Assembly: GCA_024138015.1 (NCBI GenBank)
Contig: JAMXBB010000007.1
Location: 72,660,932 to 72,724,931, forward strand
Length of the DNA: 64,000 nucleotides
DNA from: Lumnitzera littorea
Taxonomy: Eukaryota > Streptophyta > Magnoliopsida > Myrtales > Combretaceae
Direction of reading: 5' to 3'
Positions 48,292 through 60,900 of this stretch are shown here, piece by piece. The translations under genes were made by a program, and so were the position numbers. Below the pieces are notes generated by a model that was not told where the DNA came from, made no database searches, and saw nothing but the letters and a program-made list of their open reading frames with translations. The number at the start of each line of letters is the position of its first letter. Within the stretch, counting starts at the first letter, position 1.

Positions 48292-48640
48292 CCCAATAAT
48301 ATTGACTATTCATATGACTTGAGCTAGGGTTAGGTTATAATATTGATATTAATGCATGTCATTTGTATTAGCGTGGCACCTTAATTGTGTATTTTTACAC
48401 ATTTATTGTCATTTAAATCTTTCAATTTGTATAACTTATAGTATTTTTATTATTTTATTAACAACAAAATAATAAGTCATACACAAGTTAAGTCAGTATA
48501 ATAAATTGGAGTTAAATGGTTTTTTTATTATCTGAATCTATATTTATCTTGTTATAAACCATTTTAATGTTTTTACTTTATTATTGTAATAGGAAAATAT
48601 GTGGATCTGAAAAATATACATTCAATCAATTATAGGAGTA
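48292..48640. other. AT-rich spacer
   Basis: Nothing recognisable; AT-rich with many TTATT words. Confidence 0.5.
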
Positions 48641-49130
48641 AAAATAAACGAGATGCGGATGTCGGAGAACCTTTTTCTCGGGAAGATCAGCATGGCACTA
48701 TTTAATTTCCAAGTCCACTGATGTTACAGAAGAAATTGGGAAACTTTCATTGGAGACAATTTGCAATTTCATCTCCGTGGGACCCTCACTTGGCCATCAT
48801 TAAGTCCAATTGCAAGCAAAACATACAGTGCTCCAAGAGTGTAGAAATATTACATGAAGAAGCTAGGTGGGACCCTTTGCTCATCATCACCTTAGGCATC
48901 CAATAATCATGTCCTCCTCACTTGCAATTCCTAATCAGTGCAAATTTCACAAGTCACGCTATGAGCCCAACCCTCCTATCTTTCTTCCATACCTGGTCAC
49001 CGTATAAATTCGGAGACAGATTAAACGCTTGAAGCGAGAGAAAATGAGTTTCAAAGAAAATTGAAGAGTGCTTGAGATAGGAAGTTGCGGAGAGATTTCG
49101 AGATTTACGGAAATCGAAGATCGGTTTGTG
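48641..49130 (+). promoter_or_regulatory. Promoter-like island without a downstream coding gene
   Basis: A stretch of balanced composition contains CACCGTATAAATTCGG (TATA at about 49003) followed by a purine-rich leader (GAAGCGAGAGAAAATGAG) in which the first ATG opens only a five-codon frame. The 61-residue frame at 48721-48906 is not recognised. It could be an orphan gene promoter, a non-coding RNA start or part of a TRIM-like element. Confidence 0.3.
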
Positions 49131-51703
49131 CTCTAAGAATTTATTTGAGGTTTTCTATTTCTTCGTTTTAAATATATTATCATATTTCTTAAATTTTTTT
49201 GTGTAACTTTTATATTTGCTATGAACTAAATTTATACTACAAGATTTTAATATACTTAATAGTTTGATTAATATGTGATTTTATTATATGTTACTATTTA
49301 ATTAGTTGTGATTTTTAATTATCTTATTTTTATGCTTCATAATTTTATTTTCTAGTCAGTGATAGTTTTGTGAATAGAACATGAAAAACTTAAAAAGAAA
49401 TAAATAATTCATATGAGATAAGACTAAAATTAATTTAATTATTGTCATAAACACATACTTTTTAGATTAATTGTAGGATTCATGTATTTAATACGATTGA
49501 TATTAATCTTTGTGATATAAAAATATATATGAATTTTAATATTAATTAGAGTAGAAATATTTATAAGAGAAATTTATTATTTAACTGAAAATTACAGATA
49601 AATTACTCAAAAGGGAAGTGAATCCTTATGAATTTAATTAAAAACCAACTAACTAGTCACAACATATTTTAGAAATATATGTTAATTGATCAGATTATAG
49701 CATAGTCGAAATACCATGCAATCGACTTGATAAACTTCTCCATTTGTTATTTTCCTGTTTTAGTTAAGTTACTTTTTTTTAAAACATATTTAAATATTAT
49801 AATCTAGTAATTAGTTTATATCTTTATAAATACGACCTGATCTTATCAGTTCTTTTTATCACTACATACATAACCCAATATACTTGCTAGTATAAATTGC
49901 GCTTCTTAAAGTTTATGTGCATCATGACATGCATTTGCTACATCTGCATTGTTTGGTTTGATTAAAGAGTTTTGTAAATAAAATGATAACTTACTTAGTG
50001 ATTGTACCATGATATTGTTTTTATTGCTATTTGTTTATTTACTCTCATTCAGCTTCCAGTAAGCTAAGGAAATAAATTATCTTGTCCTTAAGTTAAGGAA
50101 GACATTTGGACATGACATCAAATTATACGTATGAAAGGGCTTAAAAGCACTTAGTGAAGTAATTTCTCTCAAGGTAAATCAAGTCGTCGCAAGAGTTGTC
50201 TAAAGTTCTGAAAAGTGACTCTATAAGGAGTATCGACATATTACGTGTGGATTACAACTTAGAGATTGTAATGTGTTACTTAGACTTTGTAATCGAATCA
50301 TGTAAGAGATTATATAGTTGTGATACTCTGAGCTTGACTGACCATTGTAAAGATTTCCGCTGTTTTTAATTGTGTCAAATTATAGTAGATTTGAGAATAA
50401 ATATTTCATGGAATTGAATAACAGGTGAAGTATAAATTTTGCCTTATCTTTAATTTAGAGATGATAGTAACGAATTGTTTTGAGATACCAATAGTTGAGA
50501 AAAGCTTTTAAGTAAACACCTAGAAGGTAAGGTGTTACAATATTAATTGAGAAATTTGGTATATAATCGTGTTAATACTCAAGTAAAACTAAAATTAGGT
50601 TACAATAGTGCTTTAAGAAAAAAAGTTATAAGATAAAAGATATACTTTTTTTTAATGACTAAATTAATAAACTAAATGTATGAATAAAACTAAGTCAACA
50701 CTCGTAAAAAATTGAATAGATAAAAAATGAGGAAAAAAAAAAAGTACTAGATGAAAAGGTTGTAGATTCATGAAATACATAAGGTTGAAAAAAAAAGGGG
50801 TTTAGGTAAGAAAGAGAATAATAAATGAAACATGGAAATAATCTATTTTGCTGCTATTAATATATAATAATGAATACCAATTATGTTGAGGGGATGGAAA
50901 AAGAATCTCATTAGTGAAAAATTAAAATGATAATCAACATTTTATAGGTTTGGTTTTAACCTAAAAAAGAAGAGATTTGACAAATTAAATGAGAGAGAAA
51001 AATAAATGAAAAAATTACTTGATTTGTCTTTCATATTATTAAGTTAGATTTGAATAGTATATATTTTAAGGGTATTTCAAAGAATTGCAAAAAGACACAA
51101 AAATATCTTTTTTTTTTGACTTTAACGATATAGATATTTTTCTTATGATTTTTTATAATCTATTATTTCCCTATTACTATAAGATATTTAGTAAAATGGA
51201 GTTTTTGTTTATACTTGATAACCTATTCTATAAATGCATGATGATGGGGCATTACATCTTTTCTTTACTCTTTTTCGTAATTTATTAAATTAATATAAAA
51301 TATTAGCATGTAAAACATTAAAAGCTTGAATGGCTTAAATATAGATGATTATATTGTTAAAATAATGAAATATGAACTATTTTCCTGAGAATAGCTCGTA
51401 AGCAATAGAAAGACCATCAAAACCTTTTCTTAACTAAGATTTCATTTTTCTTTTAATCTTAAATTTTTGTTCTTCACTAATTTTACTCAAACTAAGATGA
51501 AAAGAATATAAATTGCATATAATTGTCACATTATTCATATAACATCGAACTAAAATAGGTGAAATAAAATAAAAACATAATGAAACAATGATCATAAAAG
51601 CTATAGTATAATTATATATTATAATTTCCAACTGCCATCAATGGTAAAATAGCATTTTTCAGGTTTTTAACGGTGAAAATAAAAGTTTGAGGTAAAGGGT
51701 AAT
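49131..51703. other. AT-rich non-coding DNA upstream of MND1
   Basis: No recognised gene or repeat. Frames of 65-67 residues at 51085-51288 and 51434-51631 are low-complexity, and nothing in them resembles a protein. Confidence 0.5.
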
Positions 51704-51916
51704 TTGGTACATTTTGCTCTGCAACTGTTTTCCATGGCGCGTGATTTAAATTCAAAACCCCCACTCGACTCGCGAGAAGTGCCTTCTACTTATGGCTCTT
51801 CTTCCTCCCGCGCACACTCTCTGTCCTCCGAAACCCACACTAACACCTCTCCAGCAAACGACGCTTACCTTCCGCCATCTCAAATTTTCTTCTCCCAGCA
51901 GCTAATCAAATGGTAA
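51704..51916 (+). other. 70-codon upstream frame overlapping the MND1 start
   Basis: An ATG at 51704 (and another in frame at 51734, MARDLNSKPPLDSRE) opens a frame that runs past the MND1 ATG at 51910 in a different phase. The product is Ser/Pro-rich and unlike any protein known to me. If the transcript starts upstream of 51734 this would be an overlapping upstream ORF and could lower translation of MND1. If it starts further down it is irrelevant. Confidence 0.35.
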
Positions 51917-54900
51917 TTCACTTCCTCTCCTTAAATTTGCTTTTCACGTCACAACTTAACTGCAATTTTACGTAATCTTATTTCATTACATTTTAATCGC
52001 TAGCTGAAACCCTAGCTTCACATTGTAACGACTTCGGTATCACTTTTAGTCACGTTTCGGTTATCACTGAATGCTAATTAGGAAAGTTCAATTCGTTAAT
52101 CTGGGATCGGCAATTAGTAACTGATTCTACTGCTGATTGGTTCGTATGTGATTGTTATGCACAGTCTAAGAAACGTGGTCTGTCGTTGGATGAGAAGCGA
52201 GAGAAGATGCTTCAGATATTTTTCGAGTCACAGGACTTCTTTCTCGTGAGTTTTTTCTTTCTAATTTATATTATAATTCATTGCTTGTAGTATTGGTTCC
52301 CGGATATAATTGTATTAGAGTGCATTGTATTCTTATCGATCAGGGTGTGTTTGTTCGTGGAAATTTTTTTGAACCATTTCGATTTTAAACGTTAGCTGAA
52401 TTCTTAAAAAGATGTCTTTGATATTTATTTATATTCTTCATGGACTCCCAATATGAAAATCACACAAAATTAACACTAAAAAAAAAAAAAAAGGAGATTG
52501 CAGCTTAAGGACCCCAAGAATTTTAAAGAAGCACGTTTTATTGGTAAAGAGACCCCAAAATCACCTAGGTATTAGGGAGAAGAACGCCTAGTAAAGATGC
52601 TTTTAGTAAGCTCAGAAGTTTGTGGTAACTGGCTTATCTAAAAGATGGTGGGTGTCAAAGTAGTGGCCCAGCAAGGGTGGTGGTGTTCATCAATTACTAT
52701 AATAGATGTAAATGAAAAATAAGTAAAATTCCCGTTCTTATAACATTTCCTCAATATCCGTGGTTATTAACATTACCATCAGCAGCCAACCTCTAGCTTG
52801 CCTCTTCCTATCACCATTTGCCAATATAAAATATTAATTACCTTTTTTTTTTTATGACTATGATAAAATTCGCAATTGCAAATAGTAAAAGCAAGTTTGA
52901 AAAAGATGATGAAAAAGGTTTTTTGAATAAAAAAAGCACACCTAATCTTCTTAAAAAATATTACTATGCTAATGACTAATGAGCAATAAAGTTTATTTAT
53001 ACTTAGCCGTAACATTTAATAGTGTTTCTTTGTGGCATAGTTTTTCTTCCCCTCTTATAACGGAGGAGTGTAGTTGCAGTCGCGGACTTTGGACTTCATC
53101 TGGGGTTGAGTCACGAGTAAAAGAAAAATTGGAGAGGCACAGATAAGCTAATAGTTACATATTTAAAAGTTGTTTACAATATCTTGGGAGTAACTTTGGA
53201 TAATAACCAAAACTTGGGAGGCAGCCATGCTTTGTGTCCCTGACTCCCTTGATCAGCCTTAGTCATGAAGATAGGTGATCCATGGGCCAACTCTCCATTG
53301 ATTTTATTGCCGTAGGATAACATTATGGCACCCATTATCTTATTTATAAAAAACTTAATAGATGGACCACCTGGAGATAGATAGTATCTAAACCACTCGA
53401 CTTCTTCTATACTGCCACATGGCATTAATATAACCAGCTTGCTCTGGAAGATGCTGATGAACAACTAGTTTGCGAATACTCTGTGTTTTGCAAATACCAC
53501 ATATAATGTAAAAGTTTTGAGAGGCTATTTTGCAGGCCAACTTCAACACACTCTCTCATGCATCTATACTTCCATATGGATGCAACTACATAGCCATGCA
53601 CTCAAAAAAGTGGAACTGTTTTTGCCCTCTTGATGAATGAATTGCATTCTTTTACCTGGCTAACCACTGCAGTTAAAAGACCTTGAGAAGTTGGGACCTA
53701 GGAAAGGTGTTATAACTCAGTCTGTTAAAGACGTTGTTCAAAGCTTAGTTGATGATGACCTCGTCTCCAAGGACAAGATAGGAACATCTGTGAGTAAACT
53801 ATTTCTGGTTACTGATTGATTACTTTTTAACCTTTGACTCATTTCTGGTGTCTTCATAATATTTTTAAGATTTAGGCTTATTATTAATGTACATTCTTCT
53901 TAACTATACTGTTCTATTGCAAACCTGGAGAAAGAAGAATTCAAAAGCAAGGAAAGTGCAATAAAGAGGCTCTTCATTTATTTATTTTGAAAAATATCTA
54001 CTATTTTTTTGGGTAAGGTGAGAAATATCATTGATTCACCAAAAATTATATATGAGATGTGTATAAAAGAAAGCATACTAAGAAACCTATAAGAATGAGC
54101 TAATTAACAGGACAAAAAAGGGATACTTAGTTCATTTAAATGGCCACATATCACAATGGTGCTCAACTATTCGAAAAACAAAAAATAACAACTTTCAAAA
54201 GATTTTCTAAAGAGGATTCTATATCTCCTATTCTTCTATTATTCCTCTCCTTCCATAGATAGTAAGTTGTTATAACAAACAGCTTCCTATGCCTCACATT
54301 GACCAATTGAAGATGTTGTGGCCTCAAAAAATTCCCAAAGGATGTGCTACCCAATGGTGTTGCTCTATTCCAGCTATATGGTCCTTCTAAGTTTTTCTAC
54401 AACTGCTGTGAAAGGGGCATGTAAAAAATAGATGATCATGAGATTCCTCGTGATAGTGACGAAGGAAACAATTGTTGCACTTAACCACACCCCAAGCATA
54501 TAACTAGTCCAGCGTTAAGAGCTTGTTGGATTGCTATCCATAGAATGAAAGTGAATCTTAGAGGCAAACCTTTTTGCCAAACCATAGGATACCATGTCAC
54601 ATTGGGCTCGCTGTTTCTTCCCAAAAAGTAGGCTGTTTTGATAGATAGGGGCTTGTGATCAGCAGCTCTCTAAGTTAATTCGCCTTCCAATAAAGAGTTA
54701 AGCCACAAAGGCCTTAGATTGGTGATGATAGAAAGCTGCCTATCTCTAATCAGCCAAGACCATTCATTTTCTTCTATAAACTCATCTAATAAGGTGTTTT
54801 TAGGATATCTCAACGTCATGTTAACTTGCTCGCTTAACCACTTGATTAAAAAGGTTTACAAGGATGCCAATCATCAAGCCAAAAAGATATAAGCTTGTCA

Positions 54901-57900
54901 TTACCAACTCTCCACTTTAGTAGGCGCTTAGCTAAGGGTTTTGACTTAAGGATCTTTTTTTAGGCTTATGAAGAATCATTTGAAATACGAATATTCCAAA
55001 AATTTTTCTCTCAAGAGCTCTTCCTTAACCCAGTACGGCTACAATGAATGTCCTTTGTCTAAACAAAGATAACATATATGCTTTAATTGAGCAACTCTAT
55101 TCCATATCTTGATGTTGATGATCCTTAAACCACCTTCCTTCTTGGGCTTGCACACATCCTTAAACTTTACTTTGGCTTTAGCTTTCGACTTATCATTTCC
55201 ATTCCATAGAAACCTCTTCATTTTTGTTTCAATGGGAGACAATATCCTATTAGGAATGATGAAGATAGATGACCAGTATACTCGAAGAGAAAATAAGATA
55301 CCATTGATAAGTTGCACACGTTTAACATAAGAAAGGAACTTACCAGTCTAATGGTTAATCTCAGTTGAAAATTGCTGTATAAGATTAGAGCAATCACTCT
55401 TGTATACACCTTTAGATGAGAGTGGGATGCCCAAGTGTTTGATAGGTAGAGTGCCAACATCAAAACTCAACATATTTGTAATTTGTCTCTTAGTAGCCTC
55501 CTGAACACTATTGAGGAATAAGCGACTTTTTTGAGCATTTGCTTTAGGGACAGATAGAAAGTGGAACTCTTGAAGGCCTTCTTTAATAATCTCCCATGTG
55601 TGAACATTTCCTTTGGTAAAAATTAACATATCATCTACAAAACAAAGATGGTTAAACCTTATCTTCTTGCATCTCCAATGGTGCTTGAAGTTTGTCATAT
55701 TTCCTTTTTCCTTCATAATACTAAAACAAACTTTCATAGCCAAAATGAAAAGGTAAGGAGAGCTAGGATCGCCCAATCTTAACCTTTTCAAAGTCGAGAA
55801 TTAACTTGTAAGTTCCTCATTAATGTTGATGGAAAACTTTGCTGTAGTAACACAAGTCACAATCTAACCTACAAACTACTTAAGGAAGCTCTAAACTCTA
55901 AAAAGATGTTCCAAGAAACTCCAATTGACATTGTCATAAGCCTTCATTAATATTATCAACAATTCTCCTCCCTTTAATGGTAGCACATCTAGGACCCCTT
56001 ACTGGCTCTATGATATCCTTGAAGGAGTTCTTGGGTAACCAAAATATTATCAACAATTCTTCTCCTTTTAAAGAAGGTCGTTTGCTCTTTACTCACTAAA
56101 GATGGTATGATAATCTTCAGCCTTTAACTTAAGATTTTTGAGATACACTTATAGATTGTGTTACAACATGCAATGGGTCTATAGTTTGAAAATGAAGAGG
56201 AATTTTCTTTTTTGGGTATTAAAGAGAGATAAGTTGAATTAATCTCCTTTAACATCTTCCTTAACGTAAAAAAAATCCTTAATAGCCACACATAGATCCT
56301 TCCCTACAATGTTTTAAGCGTAACAAAAAAAGTTAGTTCTATAACTATCTGATGCAGGTGCTTTATCCATAGATAAAGCCTATAGGGTTGCTTGATTTCT
56401 TCATTAGAAACAGGTTGGACCAGCATGATTTGCTCCTCTATTGAGATACATTGGAGCTGTAGAGAGGAGAGTTTATCAAAATTCTAATTGTTAGAATGAA
56501 TATCATTCAACATCTCCTTAAAATGAAGAACATCTACATATTTCACTTACTCTAAACCTTCTAATCTGTTACCTTGGTTGTCCACAATAGACACAAAGTT
56601 GTTTTTGTATTGTCTTAGCTTTAGATGATTGAAGAAGAATTTATTATTTCTATTCCCAACTTTATTTAAGATGCTCTTGCCTTTTGCTGTAAAAAGGACT
56701 TCCAAAGCATTTGAAAAATAGAAGCTAGAATATGGAGATTTTTCTCGTTCATAATCCGTAGTCAACGAGTTTGATCAGTTGTCCTCTTAGATTGCATTAA
56801 GTTCCATTCTAGTATTCTTCACACGATTAGTTAAGTTGGAGAAACATGCTGTATTCAAAGCCTGCAATTTGCCTTTAAGAAGCTTAAGTTTCTTGCAAAG
56901 ACAAAACATAGTCGATCCATCTACATTTTATTGGCCAACATCATTGATAATTTGGTATGACTCCAGATGTTGCTTTTACATGTCAAAAAACTTGAAAAAA
57001 GATATTTTGCTATCATCTTGATGTAGAGCCAAATCTAAAACTAGAGGACAATGGTTAAAAAGAATAAGGCTGGGCGTTCGAATATATGAGTTTTAAAATG
57101 AAGACATTCATAATTGATTAACAAATCCTTAATCAAGCCTCCTCAATATTGGTTAAGTATCCCTACGATTAGTTTAGGTTAACAAAGGTCCTGTGGTTCT
57201 AGCTTTCTCAACTTCAAGGAGATAATAGATATTATTAAATGATGCCATTCCTTTAGTGATGACTTAAAGCCCTCTTGATTTCTCTTCAATAGTTCACTTG
57301 TTGAAAATAACAGCTTTTAGTCTTAGTAAGTCCTTTTGTAATTCCTTTGTCTTGCTTATCATTTGCGGCATAAATGAAAGTTACATAGATGGTCGTACCA
57401 TCAATGAGATAAGTATAAACTCAATGAACCAATTGCCTTAAAGAATCCAACATATTGACATCTCAAATATTCGGCTTCCAAGCAACCCAAATACAATTAA
57501 CAAAACTTGATTCTACTCTCTATTGTGGTAGGATTCGTCTTCTAACTTTCTAGAAATTTTGAGCATTTACTTTTGTTTCTAATAAACCCACAAGAGAAAG
57601 CCTTTCCTCACTACACTTAGGAGGGGACATAAGAAAATCAACAACACTTACGATCGACTTGCTGGCTGCTTACCTTATATCTATCCTTCTTTTTTGCTTT
57701 TTTCTTTTTCTTAGGAACATCACTCTAAATTCGTTCCTAGCTTTCTCCTTTGACTGGTGGCGTCTTGTTAACCTCTTGTTTATCCAAGAGTTTTCTTAGT
57801 GATCTAAGTGAGTTTGAAACAAAGGTATAATTAGATTGTGAAGCTTCTTTAGTGGAGGTAGAAGGCACGTCCCCTTCACAACTCAAGTCATATAAGCTTG

Positions 57901-60900
57901 TTTTGTGGCCATGGATATCTTGTCTTAATGGACTAGAATGTGAGGAAGAGCTTAAGACTTCAAACTTGGAAGACATAGGTATAGGTATAGGTATAGGTAC
58001 TATAGTGTGTTTAATCTTTTTTCCTTTCCTTAATGTCTCAAGTGCTTTAGGTTTAGGAGGCACCACATTTTGTTTTTCCAAGATTATGCCTTTTGTCGGT
58101 GTGGCACTGTTACTTTTCGTAGAGACATTGGCATTATTTTCTATTTCTCTAGGATAATTTTCATTTCCATCTCCAATAGATGCATGTGAAGACCTTTGCT
58201 TAAGGACTTTAGCCTCAGCATAATTTGTTTTGTCACCATTAGCAGCAATACCATCTTATGTTTCTTGTGATAACTTGACCTCAAGGCATTCCTTAGTAGG
58301 GCATTTGCTATTATTGTGTCCAAAAACTCTACAACCCATACATCGTGGAGGGACCATCTGATACTTAACATCTACCCTATATCTTGAACCATCTCTATAT
58401 TCCATCTCAAACACCTTCGCATTTGCTTGTATTTCAATTGAGGCTTTAGCGTACTTAACTTTCTCATTTTTGGATATGACAATGTCAACTTGAAGAGTTT
58501 TACCAATAGCGCTTATGCATACCCTACTCCTTCATTATGTAGAAATTCTGTAGGAATACTCTACAATTTGATCCAAATGGGCATTTTCTTTGGCCATACA
58601 CATGTTAAGGACATGCCTATATGCCATCTTTGAAGAATTAAGAGCTATCCAACAAAGCTTTAAGGTTGTTGTAACACTCTTTGTAGTGAATCCTTAACTG
58701 CAAACTTAAAAAAGTAGTACCTACATCCATTAGTCAAGATTTCTACAAGCCCTTCCTTGCTCCAAGACGATATAGCAATTTTTTGAATTACTGGGAAGGC
58801 TAAGTTACGTCCCAAGAAATAGCTCACTATGGTAAGCTACCATAGTCTTTCTCCTACCTTTGAAACCTCTCTAGGGGGTTTGACAACTACATGGTCTCCT
58901 TCACGAGTAGGAAGGTAATAGGATAAAGCCACTTTTATCCTGGGCGAAGAGGTTTGGCCTTAGGAAGGAGAAATAAAGTTGGCATAAGATCAGGACGGTA
59001 GTTCTTTTTGAGAAGAGTGGTTTTGAAAAACCACTTTTCCCTCTTGCTTAGAGGCCTTTTCCATGTCATCTGCCACTTTGGACATGGCAATTAATGTGCC
59101 ATCAAAAAGGGAGTTTTGACTTTCATCCAAAGGGACGAAGGGCCAAGTTGCTTTTGGTTGTCTGCACGAGAAGTATCAACAGCAAAGGCAACTTTTTTGG
59201 CCCCACTATTTGACTTTTCCTTAGTAGGCCTTTTAGCAGAAGTCCCATCCTTATTCTTGGGCCCCATAACCTTTTGCCTAACTTTTAATACAACAGGCGC
59301 TAAAACTGTTTTCTTCTTACTAGCAACTCCTGGCCACATGAGAGGGCGGACGGCGACATGTTCGACGGAGGAGAGGAACTCCTAAGCTTTGTCTTCCTTT
59401 TCCGATCATGAGCTATGTATTGTCCGTCTTAACATCTCTTCCTGACCGATCAGGAACCAAAAGCTTCTTATTCCTCTGAGTAAAAATCCTCATGGTTCAA
59501 CGTACGACTGCTAGAACTGCATCAACCCAACTAAGATGAAACACCAAAACAGCAGAACAACTACGAAATAGAGACTTAAACAACACCGTCCAAATAGCCT
59601 GCTAGCGGCTCAAGAAAACCAGACCATTAACAGCTAAAAGACTAACTACACAAAGCACAACTAAAAAGGAAACAGATAACTATGTCAAAGAAATGTGAAA
59701 GAAATAAAAGACTAGGGTAAAGGCAAAAGAGAAACTAGATAGGGTGAAACAGACGGTGGGTTAAAGGTAGAGTTAAGAAAAGAAGCAGGAGAAAGTTGGG
59801 GTGGGGGGGTGGCGGCGGTGTTGTTGAGCAAGACGAAAGGGAAAAGCTAGAGAGAAGGAAGAGGATTTTCTCTCTCTAGACATTTTTTCATATTCGGCAA
59901 ACTGCAATTATAGGAATAGCTATTATTTGATCCTAAAGAACTGCAATTCCTCATTTAGTAGTAATAGGAATTTTGTGTAATAGCTAATCCATAAACCAAA
60001 CTCAAAATTCTAAGCTTGTGGATATAGCTGGAACTTTTTAAAAAAAAAATTCTACTATTTAGGGGTAAATGAATCTTTATGAATCTCACTTAGTTGAGGA
60101 GATACAACTTTTTGAGAACTCCCATAGTAAATGTGATTGTTGATGGTAATAATGCATTCGTATAACTTTTCAAGGTAGCACAGGGCTCATTGGGTGACTG
60201 CATGCTGTCATGTCGCTTTATGTCATTTGCACTCAAGTGTTTGATTGTGTGTGTAAACTTTAAATTCCAGGTGTACTTTTGGAGTCTTCGTAGTTGTGCA
60301 GGAAATCAGGTGATTTTTTTTTCCCTAAAAGTTGAGTTTAATTCTTATGAAATTGAACCTTTAAACTTTTGTGCATCTTCTTGCTTGTCAACACACAGTT
60401 AAGGAGTGTACGTCGGAAGCTTGAAGCTGAGCTCCAGGGCTGTAAGAAACGGCTTGCAGAATTGGTGGATCAGCGTGATGCACTAAAGAAGGGAAGAGAG
60501 GAATCAGTGAGTATTTTCTTCTAGCAATGAAAGCAACATGGTTTTATTTGTTGAAATAAGATTCTTTTCTCATTCCTGTATGTAATGGCAGGATGAAAGA
60601 GAGAAGGCCCTAAGAGATCTGAAAGCAATAGAAAAGCAGCATAATGAGCTGAAGGTGGGATCATTTTCCTGTCTTGTCATCCAGTGATAGAAGTCTTGTT
60701 CATGATTGTGACAGATCACACTCTGATGTTTCAGGATGAGATGGGCCAATATGCAGACAATGATCCAGCTGCCTTTGAAATAATGAGTAAAGAAATGTTT
60801 TGCTTTGGTCCTCTAGATAGTCTTTCAGGAAATCCTTTGTTCTTAATGTCCACATTGTTTGGCTTTTAATTGACATAGACACATATCCTACTTATTTTCA

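Larger units (their letters stand above)
54007..60050 (-). mobile_element. L1-type LINE in MND1 intron 3
   Basis: A non-LTR retrotransposon in antisense orientation to MND1, about 6.0 kb, near full length. TCTACTATTT flanks it at 53997-54006 and 60051-60060, a perfect 10-bp target duplication. A short poly-T run (to 54010) follows the left copy, i.e. the poly-A tail on the minus strand. ORF1 and ORF2 lie in the usual order and both are broken by stops. The 5' leader (about 59780-59880) is C/T-rich on the minus strand. The ~170 bp between 59880 and the right copy holds a small inverted repeat and is not explained as LINE sequence. Confidence 0.85.

Noticed and set aside
53174..53464. 96-codon minus-strand frame in MND1 intron 2
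   Set aside because: No recognisable motif, no splice context and no similarity I can name; most likely chance.
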